64,000 nt of DNA from JAADJA01 sp963840975 (lineage in GTDB: Bacteria; Bacteroidota; Bacteroidia; Bacteroidales; JAADJA01). The stretch covers positions 248,001 through 312,000 of the forward strand of contig CAWJBC010000021.1 in the NCBI GenBank assembly GCA_963840975.1, read 5' to 3'. Numbering within the stretch: position 1 is the stretch's first letter; every line of letters begins with the position of its first letter. The notes beneath the pieces are model-generated. The model worked only from the letters and a program-made list of their open reading frames with translations, was not told the DNA's origin and did no database searches. The position numbers were made by a program, and so were the translations under genes. This document shows, piece after piece, positions 36,926-45,900 of this stretch.

Positions 36926-39217
36926 TTACTCCACATTTATTTGAACAATAAACCGCGGACGGTCAATTGTATATCCTGCATTTCCTCCTTTGGCATTGGT
37001 CAAATCGGCAGGCGACCCAAAACTAATCCGTTCAGGTGCGATTTGTTTTTCTACCTGAAAATAATTCCTGACGTTTTCCTGCCTCATTTCTATAAGCGCT
37101 AACACAGCTTCTCTTGCCTTTGATTCACCTATCATATAACCGCATTTTTTTTGCACCGGCATATTTTTGTTCTCAAATTGCATGGTCTGGTCAATCCAGT
37201 TGATGAAAAGAGAGTCTTTTATGGAAATAGCGTTAATTTCATCTAAGGTTTCCTTGTCGAAAACTATCTTTTCAATTTCTGTTTTTCTTATGTTACGTGC
37301 ATAATAAACCTTTCGCGCTTCAATGGTAGTATAAAAATCAATCTCCTTCAGTGTGTCAACCAATTGGATGAATTCAAAATTAAGTTCCTCCTTTTGTTTC
37401 AGCACCTGTGATAAAGGTTCGAGTGATTTGATCTGCATTTTGGTGATATCTGTTTCCAGGTAATTAAACTGTACCTCTTTCATTTCTTCTTCGGATGATC
37501 CAAAAGCGCTGGCTAACAATCGGAACGGAGCGGTGGCGACTTTCACAACCAGGTTTTTCAGTATGCCCCAAATCACCTTACCCATCCTGAACTCAGGATC
37601 ATTGAGATTGCCTTCAACCGGGATTTCGAGGTTTATATTTCCATGCACATCCTTTAATATTGCAACAGCAAGTTTTACAGGAACGTCAAGAGCCGTCATA
37701 CTTCTGGTTTTCGGTCCGAATTTAAACCCGATAATGTTAATCTTATTAGTGCTTGTGAGGTTTCCATCCTGAATGGTGGTCCGGCTCGAATAATTTAAAA
37801 TCGCTTTGTTGATGGGATACGAAATATAATAAACTGAATAAGGTGTTAAGTCAGCAAGGCTGGTTTCATAAAAATCATAATTGACAACCATGTTGTTGAA
37901 ATTCTGTGGATCAACCATAATCCGTGCGGTTCCTTTGCTTTTACCGTTGAGTAATACACTCATATCAAACCGGACGGTGTCGGCATGTGAGTTGATATGT
38001 TTGGAGCGGATTTTCAAATCGGTTATGGTGTAACTGAATGTTTCGTGGAGGGTGTAATCGTTGTATTGCAACATGCCTCGATTTACATTGAGGCTGTCGA
38101 ACTGATAATCAGTAGCAACATAAGTCCGGGCAATGTCGCGGATGTAATAAGCCATTAATGAAAACACATTGTAGGAGTTAAATTCTTCACTAACCGCGCC
38201 GGAAGCCGCTGTCATTGAGTCTGCTCCGCTGTCAGGAACCAACCGCGACCAGTTATCACCTTCATCATACATTTCAACAAGGACAAAAGGATCGTTGATG
38301 TTGATGGATTTGAGTCGGTAGAGGTCGTTTTTAATATTGATGGAATCAATTCCGATAGCGAGGTTTTTAAGGGTGAAAATAGTTTGATTGTTATCATCGG
38401 CGAGGGCAAAGTTATCAATATCGAATTGCCCTTTCACAGCCAGGTCGGTTGTTTCATTCAGGTTGATGAAAAGATCAAGATGATTGGTGAGTTCGCCTTC
38501 AAGGGAGGTTATGCTCATAAATTCTTTCAGTGGAATGGTCAGGGGTTGAAGGTTGATCTGGTTCATTTCGATAGAGGTGTGCAATTCATTTCTTTTCAGA
38601 TCGAGCAGGAGTGCAATGATGGCATCTCCGCCTGTTTTTAGTCCAAACCGTACATCCGAAAACAGGGTATCGTTGTTCCAGGCTAATCCTGGGCTTGATA
38701 CTTCCAGGTTATTGATTTCCAGGGTGGAGCCTATCATTTGGTCAGAATACAAAACAGCGCCCTCATTAATTTTGATATTGCTGATTGACCACATTACTGG
38801 TTCGGAGCCTGCGGTATCCACCACTTCAGTTTTTGTTGAATCGGAGCCGAGATTCATCAGGTCATCAAAATTAAATCTGCCGTCAAAAAGAATGATGTTA
38901 GCATAAGGGCGGCTCAATTCAGCAGTTTTGATGGTATATTTTGACCGGAATAAGTCCCATATACTGATCCTGGTATAAAAACTTTCAAACCCGACAAACA
39001 AGGTGCTGCCATCCTTTTCATAAAGATTAAAATCCCTGATTGTAATCCCTCCATTGAATGAATTGATCTTGATTTTTCCAATTGTTAACTGTCGTCCAAT
39101 TAATTTTTCGTCATTGGCTTCAATATATTTTTTTAGAATGGTTGGCAGTGATAAAAAGAATGTGATGATAAGAAGCGTCATTACTATTGCTGCACCAAGT
39201 CTGATTTTTTTAACCAT
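36926..39217 (-). CDS. DUF748/AsmA-like envelope protein
   Basis: One N-terminal membrane span (LGAAIVMTLLIITFFLSLP) anchors a 763-residue protein that otherwise faces the periplasm. The N-terminal part (RQLTIGKIKINSFNGGITIRDFNLYE, then ELSRPYANIILFDGRFNFDDL) and the long run of similar beta strands are typical of DUF748, part of the AsmA-like group that may form lipid-carrying bridges between membranes. The region near residues 520-560 (LDVPVKLAVAILKDVHGNINLEIPVEGNL) is the DUF748 hallmark. The C-terminal 90 residues (KAREAVLALIEMRQENVRNYF, QIAPERISFGSP) resemble an OmpA-like peptidoglycan-binding end. A lipid-transport role is inferred from the family. Confidence 0.82.
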   Translation of the reverse strand: MVKKIRLGAAIVMTLLIITFFLSLPTILKKYIEANDEKLIGRQLTIGKIKINSFNGGITIRDFNLYEKDGSTLFVGFESFYTRISIWDLFRSKYTIKTAELSRPYANIILFDGRFNFDDLMNLGSDSTKTEVVDTAGSEPVMWSISNIKINEGAVLYSDQMIGSTLEINNLEVSSPGLAWNNDTLFSDVRFGLKTGGDAIIALLLDLKRNELHTSIEMNQINLQPLTIPLKEFMSITSLEGELTNHLDLFINLNETTDLAVKGQFDIDNFALADDNNQTIFTLKNLAIGIDSINIKNDLYRLKSININDPFVLVEMYDEGDNWSRLVPDSGADSMTAASGAVSEEFNSYNVFSLMAYYIRDIARTYVATDYQFDSLNVNRGMLQYNDYTLHETFSYTITDLKIRSKHINSHADTVRFDMSVLLNGKSKGTARIMVDPQNFNNMVVNYDFYETSLADLTPYSVYYISYPINKAILNYSSRTTIQDGNLTSTNKINIIGFKFGPKTRSMTALDVPVKLAVAILKDVHGNINLEIPVEGNLNDPEFRMGKVIWGILKNLVVKVATAPFRLLASAFGSSEEEMKEVQFNYLETDITKMQIKSLEPLSQVLKQKEELNFEFIQLVDTLKEIDFYTTIEARKVYYARNIRKTEIEKIVFDKETLDEINAISIKDSLFINWIDQTMQFENKNMPVQKKCGYMIGESKAREAVLALIEMRQENVRNYFQVEKQIAPERISFGSPADLTNAKGGNAGYTIDRPRFIVQINVE

Positions 39218-39350
39218 TGTTGACTTTTATTGAGGGAATAAAAATACCTAATTTTTTTCTGGGAATTAACCGTTGCGTTTTTTTTTGAATTATTAACAAG
39301 ACAAAATACCCTGTTTTTTGTTATAGCTGAAATTTTTCACAGATTAATTA

Positions 39351-39358
39351 TATTTTTG
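39351..39358 (+). promoter_or_regulatory. Candidate -7 element for ccsBA
   Basis: TATTTTTG followed by CA, a full TAnnTTTG match 29 bases before the ATG at 39388. Confidence 0.5.
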
Positions 39359-39387
39359 CACGATTCTAACAAATACAATAATTTTAA

Positions 39388-42300
39388 ATGAAAAAGATAA
39401 AAAACATTTTATTTTCGATGGAATTAACCGGCATACTGTTGATGATGTTTGCCATTGCCATAGGATACGCCACATTTATTGAAAACGATTTCGGAACGAC
39501 TGCAGCTAAATCAGGGATATACAATGCCACCTGGTTCGAGATGTTGTTGCTGCTCCTTGCCATAAACATGATAGGGAGCATATTTAAAAACAAAATGGTT
39601 TCCAGAAAAAAATGGACCATTTTGCTTTTCCATGTTTCTTTTTTTGTTATCCTGATTGGAGCTGCCATCACACGATACATAAGCTATGAAGGAATGATGC
39701 GCATCCGGGAAGGCGAAATTTCAAACGGTCTAACTTCAGACAAAACCTATATCCGCGTTTGGGCTGACCAGGGTTCGGTTCCTTATTATAAGGAAAAGGC
39801 GATTCTTTCAACTCCCATGTCGGCAGGTAGGTTTAAAACAGAGTTTTCTTATGGCAACCAATCAGTACAGGTTGAAGCCATAAACTACTATACCAATGCC
39901 GGAGAAACTGTTATAGAAGGGGAGGGAGAACCGCTTTTGTGGCTGGTGGTTTCGGATAAATCGCTTGGCAGACAAAATGTCTATTTGCGAAACGGGGATG
40001 TAAAAAGGGTGAGTTCGGCTACCCTTACTTTCAACAGCGAACCTGTTGTTGGAGCGATCAATATCATTGCAACTGCCGATGGATTAACTTTTACCTGTGC
40101 CGATTCGGTGAACTATATGAACATGGCGGCAAATACCACACTGGTATTGTCGCCCGATTCTGCTTATCCTTTGCAGCAAATGTCGCTCTATCGCATCGGA
40201 GATTTGAGCATAGTCGTAAAATCATTTTACCAAAAAGCCAGAATAGGGTTGATAAGTACTGAAAAACAGGAAGGAATGAGCGCTATGGATGCTATAGCTA
40301 TGCGCGTTACTGTTGGTACTGAATCGAAGGATGTTGATGTTTTTGGAGGTTCAGGATTTGTGGGTAAAGCTGTTGAAACTACCGTGAATGGTGTAAATAT
40401 TAAGTTGAGTTTTGGCGCAAAAATCATTGAATTGCCTTTTTCGTTAAAACTGAATGATTTTGTGCTTGAACGTTACCCGGGATCGAACAGCCCCTCTTCC
40501 TATGCCAGCCAGATAACAGTATTGGACGAGTCGAAAAACCTTGAAATGCCTTACCGCATCTATATGAATCATGTACTGAATTACCGCGGTTACCGCTTTT
40601 TCCAGTCATCTTATGATAAAGATGAAAAAGGGACAATACTATCAGTGAACCATGATGCTGCCGGCACTATCATAACTTATATCGGATACCTGCTGATGAC
40701 ATTGGGAATGGTGTTTACTCTTTTCAACAGAAATAGCCGCTTCAGGTCGTTGGCAAGGCTTTCTGCACAATTGCGCAACTCCAGAAAAACAATGGCAACC
40801 ATTGTATTTCTTGCGGGACTAATGGTTTTTGGTTCTCTTCCACATCAATCGCTGGCATCTACCGATGAAGCCCGAAACCTTCCGGTAATAGACAAGGATC
40901 ATGCAACCAAATTCGGTAAATTGCTTGTTCAGGACAATGATGGAAGGATGAAACCTGTGAATACACTTAGCTCGGAACTTTTGCGAAAAATTGCACGCAA
41001 AACCTCTTTTAATGATATGAATCCTGAACAGGTGTTTTTGGGAATCCTCGTCTACCCTGATAAATGGATGAGTACGCCTATCATCCGGGTTTCAAATCCC
41101 GAACTTGAGGAATATTTAAAACTTGAAGGGAAATATGCATCATTCAACCAGATTGTGGATGTTCATAGTGCAGAGGGCTATAAGTTGGGCGATTATGTTG
41201 AAAAGGCTTATGCCAAAAAACCCTCCATGCAAAATAAGTTTGATAAAGAGGTGATGAAAGTGGATGAGCGGCTTAACATACTGTACATGCTTTATTCCGG
41301 CACTTTTCTCAATGTTTTTCCTGTTCCCAACGATGAGAATCATAAGTGGGTAACCACCAAAGATGCCGATACATTTTTTGAGGGTGAAGAAGCCCTCTTT
41401 GTAAGCGGTGTATTTTCGATGTATTACGATGAGGTAAGGAAAGCTGTTGAATCGGGCGACTGGAAAGCAGCCGATGATCACTTGAATTATATTTTGCAGT
41501 TTCAGAAAAAATACGGTTCAAAGATCTATCCCTCAGACGCAAAGGTCAATATTGAAATTGCATACAATAAATTTGATTTATTTAAGAGATTATCAGGTTA
41601 TTACGGCTTGATTGGTTTTGTTTTGCTTATTTTCCATTTCATCAATATTTTAAAGCCGAAAATCAATTTAAGAAAAGTAATCAGGGTAGCTTCTTTCCTG
41701 GTTGTGATTTTGTTTTTTATGTATACAGCCGGTCTTGCACTTCGCTGGTATATTTCAGGACATGCACCCTGGAGTAACGCTTACGAATCGCTGATCTATA
41801 TCGGCTGGGCTACGAGTTTGTCGGGTTTGATTTTTGTAAGACGTTCTGAAATAACCTTAGCCGTAACAGCATTATTAGCAGCGCTTATCCTTTCAGTTGC
41901 TGGTATGAGCTGGATGGACCCCGAAATCACCACTCTGGTTCCGGTTCTGAAATCTTATTGGCTCATCATTCATGTCGCCATTATTACTGCCAGTTATGGG
42001 TTTTTTGCACTGGGTGCGATCCTTGGATTTTTCAATCTGCTGCTGATGAACATGAAAACGAAGAATAATTTCAGCCGTCTTGAACTGACAGTAACTGAGC
42101 TTACCTATATAATCGAAATGACTTTGATTGTTGGTTTGTTTATGCTTACCATCGGAACTTTCCTCGGTGGCGTTTGGGCAAATGAATCATGGGGGCGTTA
42201 CTGGGGCTGGGATCCTAAGGAAACCTGGGCTTTGGTAACCGTGCTGGTTTATTCGTTTGTTGCTCACATGCGTTTTATTCCGGGTTTCAAAGGAAACTTC

Positions 42301-42516
42301 TCGTATAGCCTTGCAGCCCTCCTGAGTTTTAGCTCTGTGCTGATGACTTATTTTGGTGTGAACTATTATCTTTCGGGTCTGCACTCTTATGCAAAGGGCG
42401 ATCCCGTGCCGGTTCCAAACTTCGTTTATTATACACTGATTGTTGTGGCGGTGGTAGGCATCATGGCTTTCATCACCAACCGAAGGTTCAATAACCGGAA
42501 ACCTGTAGAGCAATAG
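39388..42516 (+). CDS. ccsBA: Cytochrome c biogenesis protein, fused CcsB (ResB) and CcsA (ResC)
   Basis: System II cytochrome c synthesis: CcsBA takes haem across the inner membrane and joins it to CxxCH apocytochromes. The 1042 residues show an N-terminal ResB part (spans near 10-30, 45-60 and 70-90; NHVLNYRGYRFFQSSYDKDE near 390-415, then a span near 430). A long periplasmic stretch follows (about 490-735), and then the CcsA part with about seven or eight spans. The CcsA haem-handling motif is at about 930-945 (WGRYWGWDPKETWAL), with His in HAPWSNAYESL and HVAIITASYGFF before it. Gene fusion is the normal state in Bacteroidota and epsilonproteobacteria. It is divergent from the DUF748 gene. 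Confidence 0.95.
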   Translation: MKKIKNILFSMELTGILLMMFAIAIGYATFIENDFGTTAAKSGIYNATWFEMLLLLLAINMIGSIFKNKMVSRKKWTILLFHVSFFVILIGAAITRYISYEGMMRIREGEISNGLTSDKTYIRVWADQGSVPYYKEKAILSTPMSAGRFKTEFSYGNQSVQVEAINYYTNAGETVIEGEGEPLLWLVVSDKSLGRQNVYLRNGDVKRVSSATLTFNSEPVVGAINIIATADGLTFTCADSVNYMNMAANTTLVLSPDSAYPLQQMSLYRIGDLSIVVKSFYQKARIGLISTEKQEGMSAMDAIAMRVTVGTESKDVDVFGGSGFVGKAVETTVNGVNIKLSFGAKIIELPFSLKLNDFVLERYPGSNSPSSYASQITVLDESKNLEMPYRIYMNHVLNYRGYRFFQSSYDKDEKGTILSVNHDAAGTIITYIGYLLMTLGMVFTLFNRNSRFRSLARLSAQLRNSRKTMATIVFLAGLMVFGSLPHQSLASTDEARNLPVIDKDHATKFGKLLVQDNDGRMKPVNTLSSELLRKIARKTSFNDMNPEQVFLGILVYPDKWMSTPIIRVSNPELEEYLKLEGKYASFNQIVDVHSAEGYKLGDYVEKAYAKKPSMQNKFDKEVMKVDERLNILYMLYSGTFLNVFPVPNDENHKWVTTKDADTFFEGEEALFVSGVFSMYYDEVRKAVESGDWKAADDHLNYILQFQKKYGSKIYPSDAKVNIEIAYNKFDLFKRLSGYYGLIGFVLLIFHFINILKPKINLRKVIRVASFLVVILFFMYTAGLALRWYISGHAPWSNAYESLIYIGWATSLSGLIFVRRSEITLAVTALLAALILSVAGMSWMDPEITTLVPVLKSYWLIIHVAIITASYGFFALGAILGFFNLLLMNMKTKNNFSRLELTVTELTYIIEMTLIVGLFMLTIGTFLGGVWANESWGRYWGWDPKETWALVTVLVYSFVAHMRFIPGFKGNFSYSLAALLSFSSVLMTYFGVNYYLSGLHSYAKGDPVPVPNFVYYTLIVVAVVGIMAFITNRRFNNRKPVEQ

Positions 42517-42905
42517 TTCCGTCATGCTTTTAGGTTGACTTGTTATCAGTCACCCAAATAAAATAATACAATACATTATTGGTGACTAATCAGTTTGCTG
42601 ACAATCTTATATTTACTGAATTAAGAATCTTTTAACTGGTATAGAGGAAATAAAGGTATAAAGGGAATAAGTGTTATGGTTAAAGCAATCTGGTTGGGAA
42701 GTATAAATTTTAAATATAAAACTTAAACCCTGTATTTCCTCTATTCCATTATACCCTTTATACCCCTTTCCGTTACTGCGCCAGGTGTAATTACATTGTA
42801 AATAGTATACTGATTACTTACCATTATTGCATCAGCATTGTTATGCGGCAATGAAGTGTATTGTTTTTCGTTATTGTTTCTCACATCGAAACGTAGCAAG
42901 ATTTT
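42517..42905. other. Gap of 389 bases with inverted repeat arms
   Basis: AGAGGAAATA at 42643-42652 is matched by its exact complement TATTTCCTCT at 42733-42742. TATAAAGGG at 42657-42665 is matched by CCCTTTATA at 42754-42762. The order of the arms does not allow both stems at once, so two alternative hairpins are possible. No gene is seen. Confidence 0.55.
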
Positions 42906-43817
42906 ATGAAGAATTTTAAACAAGCCTTATTTGTTCTGGCTGCCGGAATCTTTTCACTGCCTTCTTTTTCGCAGGGATGCAGCGATGCTGGCGTTTGTTC
43001 TACCGGCAATCTTAATTTTGGTTTTTTCGATAAAAAGCCCAAATCGAGCCTGGTTGCAAATAATATTTTCGGATTGGGAGAACAAAATACTTTTAATTAC
43101 ACTCTCCAGCTCGAATACAATTATCAAACCGGAAAACAGTCTTCTTTACAGTTTAAAGTTCCTTATAGCGCTGTGTTTGGGAATCTGACCAACATCTCCG
43201 GATTGGGTGATTTCACGGTAAGTTACAGTCAGAATTTGCTTCATAATGATTCATCATCACTGGATTTAACACTGGGTGGAAAGATCCCTTCCAACAATTC
43301 CGACTTTGATTATCAAAGCCAGCCGTTGCCTATGGCATACCAAACTAGCCTGGGAACTTATGATATGATACTGGGATTATCCTATTCGTTCCGCAATTGG
43401 TTTTTTGCAACCGGCTATCAGCATCCGTTCAACAGGAATGACAATGCCTTTTTACATACTGAATGGAGCGGGAATGAAAATGCACAAGCGTACAATGAAT
43501 CGAACCGGTTGAAGCGGGGCGATGATGCAATGGTGAGGGTGAACTATGTTTTTGAATTTAAGAAATGGAGCCTAAATGCAGGTTTCCTTCCGATTTATCA
43601 CCTGCAAAAGGATGAAATTGAAAAAGATGGAGAAAACATCAAGGTTGACGGTTCCAGCGGGTTTACTTACAATATAAATTTATCAACGAGCCACAAGGAT
43701 AAAAAAGGCAATATGTTCAGGTATTCATTGGGTGTGCCGCTTCATGCCCGCGAGGTCAGAACGGATGGCACCACAAGGACTTTTGTAATTGCTGCAGATT
43801 TTACCTTTTATTTTTAA
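42906..43817 (+). CDS. Exported outer-membrane barrel-like protein of unknown function
   Basis: A signal peptide (MKNFKQALFVLAAGIFSLPSFSQ) is followed by a short Cys-containing segment (GCSDAGVCSTG). About 12 long strands follow, such as NTFNYTLQLEYNYQTG, SLQFKVPYSAVFG, FTVSYSQNLL, SSLDLTLGGKIP and WFFATGYQHPF, with a C-terminal FVIAADFTFYF ending in Phe. It is 303 residues. It resembles the generic 'transporter' or DUF3078-type barrels of Bacteroidota but I cannot name the family. The paired Cys after the signal may be redox-active or metal-binding. It follows ccsBA by 389 bases and is probably separate. Confidence 0.75.
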   Translation: MKNFKQALFVLAAGIFSLPSFSQGCSDAGVCSTGNLNFGFFDKKPKSSLVANNIFGLGEQNTFNYTLQLEYNYQTGKQSSLQFKVPYSAVFGNLTNISGLGDFTVSYSQNLLHNDSSSLDLTLGGKIPSNNSDFDYQSQPLPMAYQTSLGTYDMILGLSYSFRNWFFATGYQHPFNRNDNAFLHTEWSGNENAQAYNESNRLKRGDDAMVRVNYVFEFKKWSLNAGFLPIYHLQKDEIEKDGENIKVDGSSGFTYNINLSTSHKDKKGNMFRYSLGVPLHAREVRTDGTTRTFVIAADFTFYF

Positions 43818-44022
43818 CAGGTTTAAGTTTCGGATGAACCACCCGTCTTAAGGATTAATTATAAACGAGAATCAGGAGTTAACTGACTTATGCCACGAAG
43901 CCTCTAAGTAAAGATTCCAAAATAACTTTCCTAATTCAATAGTTGAATATAGCGTATCTTCTTGCCATCAGGATAATTGCTATTTCGTCCCTGACGAGAC
44001 ATATTCAAATTTTTATATTCCA

Positions 44023-44085
44023 TTCTACCAATATGTTATCCCTGACGGGATAGTCCGCCAGTGAGCGGACGGAATTTTGGTAGAA
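44023..44085. repeat. TTCTACCA...TGGTAGAA inverted-repeat element
   Basis: Terminal arms TTCTACCA (44023-44030) and TGGTAGAA (44078-44085) are exact complements. Inside are two smaller hairpins, TCCC-tgac-GGGA and GTCCGC-cagtga-GCGGAC. It has the size and form of a small non-autonomous palindromic element. There is no internal gene. Confidence 0.75.
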
Positions 44086-44205
44086 AAGTTTGCGACAGGT
44101 AATCAAGTCCTGTAGTGACGAAATTATTAACACAGATTCATTTATTGCTCTAAATTTTTTTCCAATGATTTTAATTAGAGTCTGTCTGTAAAGTCATTAT
44201 TTCCA

Positions 44206-44264
44206 GCAGATTTCGCAGATGAACGCAGAATTTTTATCAGCGAAAATCAGCGTTATCTGCGGGA
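44206..44264. repeat. GCAGATTTCGCAGAT-type palindromic repeat
   Basis: GCAGATTTCGCAGATGAACG on the left and CAGCGTTATCTGCGGGAG on the right, with internal GCAGA and TCAGCG steps, make an imperfect palindrome. This sequence type recurs between genes in many Bacteroidota genomes. Confidence 0.7.
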
Positions 44265-44545
44265 GAATTCTTTTTGAGATAGATATTATTGACAGGCACT
44301 AATCAGAAATGCAAAATATCTGATAGAGTTTCGGGGAAGTTATTTTGGGTCAGGTCTTTTTTGGTGAATGAAGAATCAGATGGAAATAAAATTGCCCGAT
44401 GAAGATATGATCTGATTGAAATGATTTACTTTTGAAAATATAACCTGAATCTTATCATGGTTATCCAATTACATGTAAGAAGATACCCCTGATAGATTCA
44501 GGGATATAAGCGAGTTAGCCATTATTGCAAAAAGACCACACAACT

Positions 44546-45502
44546 ATGAATAGTAGACAAAAAGCAAAAGAATGGATTTATCCACGACATACTGAATTTG
44601 AATTAGAATTAAGAAACTCATCATCTGAATGGTTTATTAAAAATAAATTCCAAGTTCATAGCAAAATGCCATATTGTTTAGACTCTTTAGACAACTGGCG
44701 AAAAAATATTATTTTATCGGAAGTTGCTGATTATATTGAGAATTTCAAAAATGAGAGTGAAAAGAATAATAAACCATTTCCACTTCACAAGTACGTACAT
44801 CACGGATTAAGTAGTCAAGCGATGGTCTTTAATTTAATTGGACCTTTAATTACTAGAAACGATTTGAATCCATTGACTGCATTACTTGAAGCAAAAGGAA
44901 TTGTTGACAAATTTGAAAGAGCACAATTTGAATATGAAGACAGGTCTGTTTTTAATGAAGATACTGGGCAACCAACTTCAATTGACTTAGTTCTTTTTGA
45001 CACAGATAATAGACCAAGGATTTTTATTGAAAGCAAATTAGTCGAAGCTGAATTTGGAGGTTGTTCTGTTTTTACAAAAGGAGATTGCGCTGGAGGAAAT
45101 CCTATTGATAATTTACAAGAATGTTTTTTACATTTTATCGGTAGAAAATATTGGAGTTTAATTGAAAAATACGGCTTCAATGAGAAAATAAAAAATGAAA
45201 AGATTTGTATTTTAGTAAATTATTATCAGTTCTTCAGAGAGATTTTATTGAGTATTGATAAAGACGGTTATTTTGTTCTACTTTCAGACGAACGTAGTCC
45301 AGTTTTTAATTATCAAAATGGAGGAAAAGTTCGTGGAATAATTCCATTATTAACGGAATTCGTTCCCGACAAATACAAGGACAGAATAGTTTTAGTTACT
45401 ATACAAGAGATTGTTCATTCAATTGAAAGTACCGGTAGACACAATGATTGGATAAATGAATTTGAATTAAAATATGGATTAAAAAAAGCAACAAATGGCT
45501 AA
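44546..45502 (+). CDS. PD-(D/E)XK nuclease-like protein
   Basis: I recognise the fold signature but not a named family. The core is SIDLVLFD...PRIFIESK: Asp147, then Glu162-Ser-Lys164, with the usual beta-strand spacing of a PD-(D/E)XK nuclease. Before it are helices (KEWIYPRHTEFELELRNSS, ITRNDLNPLTALLEAKGIV). After it come GGCSVFTKGDCAGGNP with two Cys, and HFIGRKYWSLIEKYG, KICILVNYYQFFREIL, typical of cognate strands of such enzymes. It is 318 residues from the ATG at 44546; a TTG at 44525 would add seven. It stands alone with no methyltransferase nearby. Its stop codon is part of an attC-like palindrome, and the gene is AT-richer than the flanks, so lateral transfer is likely. Probably defensive, but unproven. 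Confidence 0.6.
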   Translation: MNSRQKAKEWIYPRHTEFELELRNSSSEWFIKNKFQVHSKMPYCLDSLDNWRKNIILSEVADYIENFKNESEKNNKPFPLHKYVHHGLSSQAMVFNLIGPLITRNDLNPLTALLEAKGIVDKFERAQFEYEDRSVFNEDTGQPTSIDLVLFDTDNRPRIFIESKLVEAEFGGCSVFTKGDCAGGNPIDNLQECFLHFIGRKYWSLIEKYGFNEKIKNEKICILVNYYQFFREILLSIDKDGYFVLLSDERSPVFNYQNGGKVRGIIPLLTEFVPDKYKDRIVLVTIQEIVHSIESTGRHNDWINEFELKYGLKKATNG

Positions 45503-45627
45503 CAAGCGGTATAAAACATTGGGGTTTAGGTAGTTATTCAAACATTCTACCACGCATTAAGTTCGGTGTAACTGGACAGGATAGTAGCCCGCAATCCCCA
45601 ACGATTTCATACCACTGACCGTTAAAT
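45497..45627 (+). repeat. attC-like imperfect palindrome, possible integron cassette recombination site
   Basis: TAAC at 45500-45503, containing the stop codon of the nuclease gene, pairs with GTTA at 45621-45624. GGTAT (45508-45512) pairs with ATACC (45609-45613), and TTGGGG (45519-45524) pairs with CCCCAA (45597-45602). GTTAAAT at 45621-45627 fits the GTTRRRY core of integron attC sites; the left GGCTAAC fits RYYYAAC except at one position. Unpaired spacers and an inner GGTAG/CTACC hairpin (45529-45550) are also attC-like. No integron integrase is in the window. Confidence 0.5.
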
Positions 45628-45637
45628 AAAAGATAAA

Positions 45638-45826
45638 ATGACAATAACGAAAAAGTTATATTTGACAATAACGCTAATCATTTTGATTCATTCTCCTGAA
45701 CTTTGTGCTCAAATAAAGCTGTCTGATACCTTAATTTATGAATATCAAGGTAAGCGATTTTCGACTTTTTTTGAACTTTATCCAGATTCAACATATTACT
45801 ATTTTACGAGTTGGCATTCATTGTGA
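45638..45826 (+). CDS. Short exported ORF, probably a truncated gene
   Basis: It starts 14 bases after the right core of the attC-like site, as cassette genes often do. A clear signal peptide (MTITKKLYLTITLIILIHSPELCAQ) is followed by only 37 residues (LIYEYQGKRFSTFFELYPDS, TYYYFTSW) and a stop. The mature part looks like the first strands of a larger secreted protein, so this is most likely a 5' remnant. No second attC-like site follows it before the Bro-N gene. Confidence 0.45.
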   Translation: MTITKKLYLTITLIILIHSPELCAQIKLSDTLIYEYQGKRFSTFFELYPDSTYYYFTSWHSL

Positions 45827-45900
45827 AAATCCGGGTACAAAAAATAATACAGACTAAAAAAGATTGACTAATTTCGAAATGGACTTTTTAAAATGAAAAA

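Larger units (their letters stand above)
43818..44545. other. Gap of 728 bases with palindromic repeats
   Basis: No gene is credible. It contains an inverted-repeat element at 44023-44085, a GCAGATTTCGCAGAT-type repeat at 44206-44264 and, just before the nuclease gene, GTTAGCC at 44514-44520, close to an integron core site. Base composition becomes AT-rich towards the right end. Confidence 0.6.
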
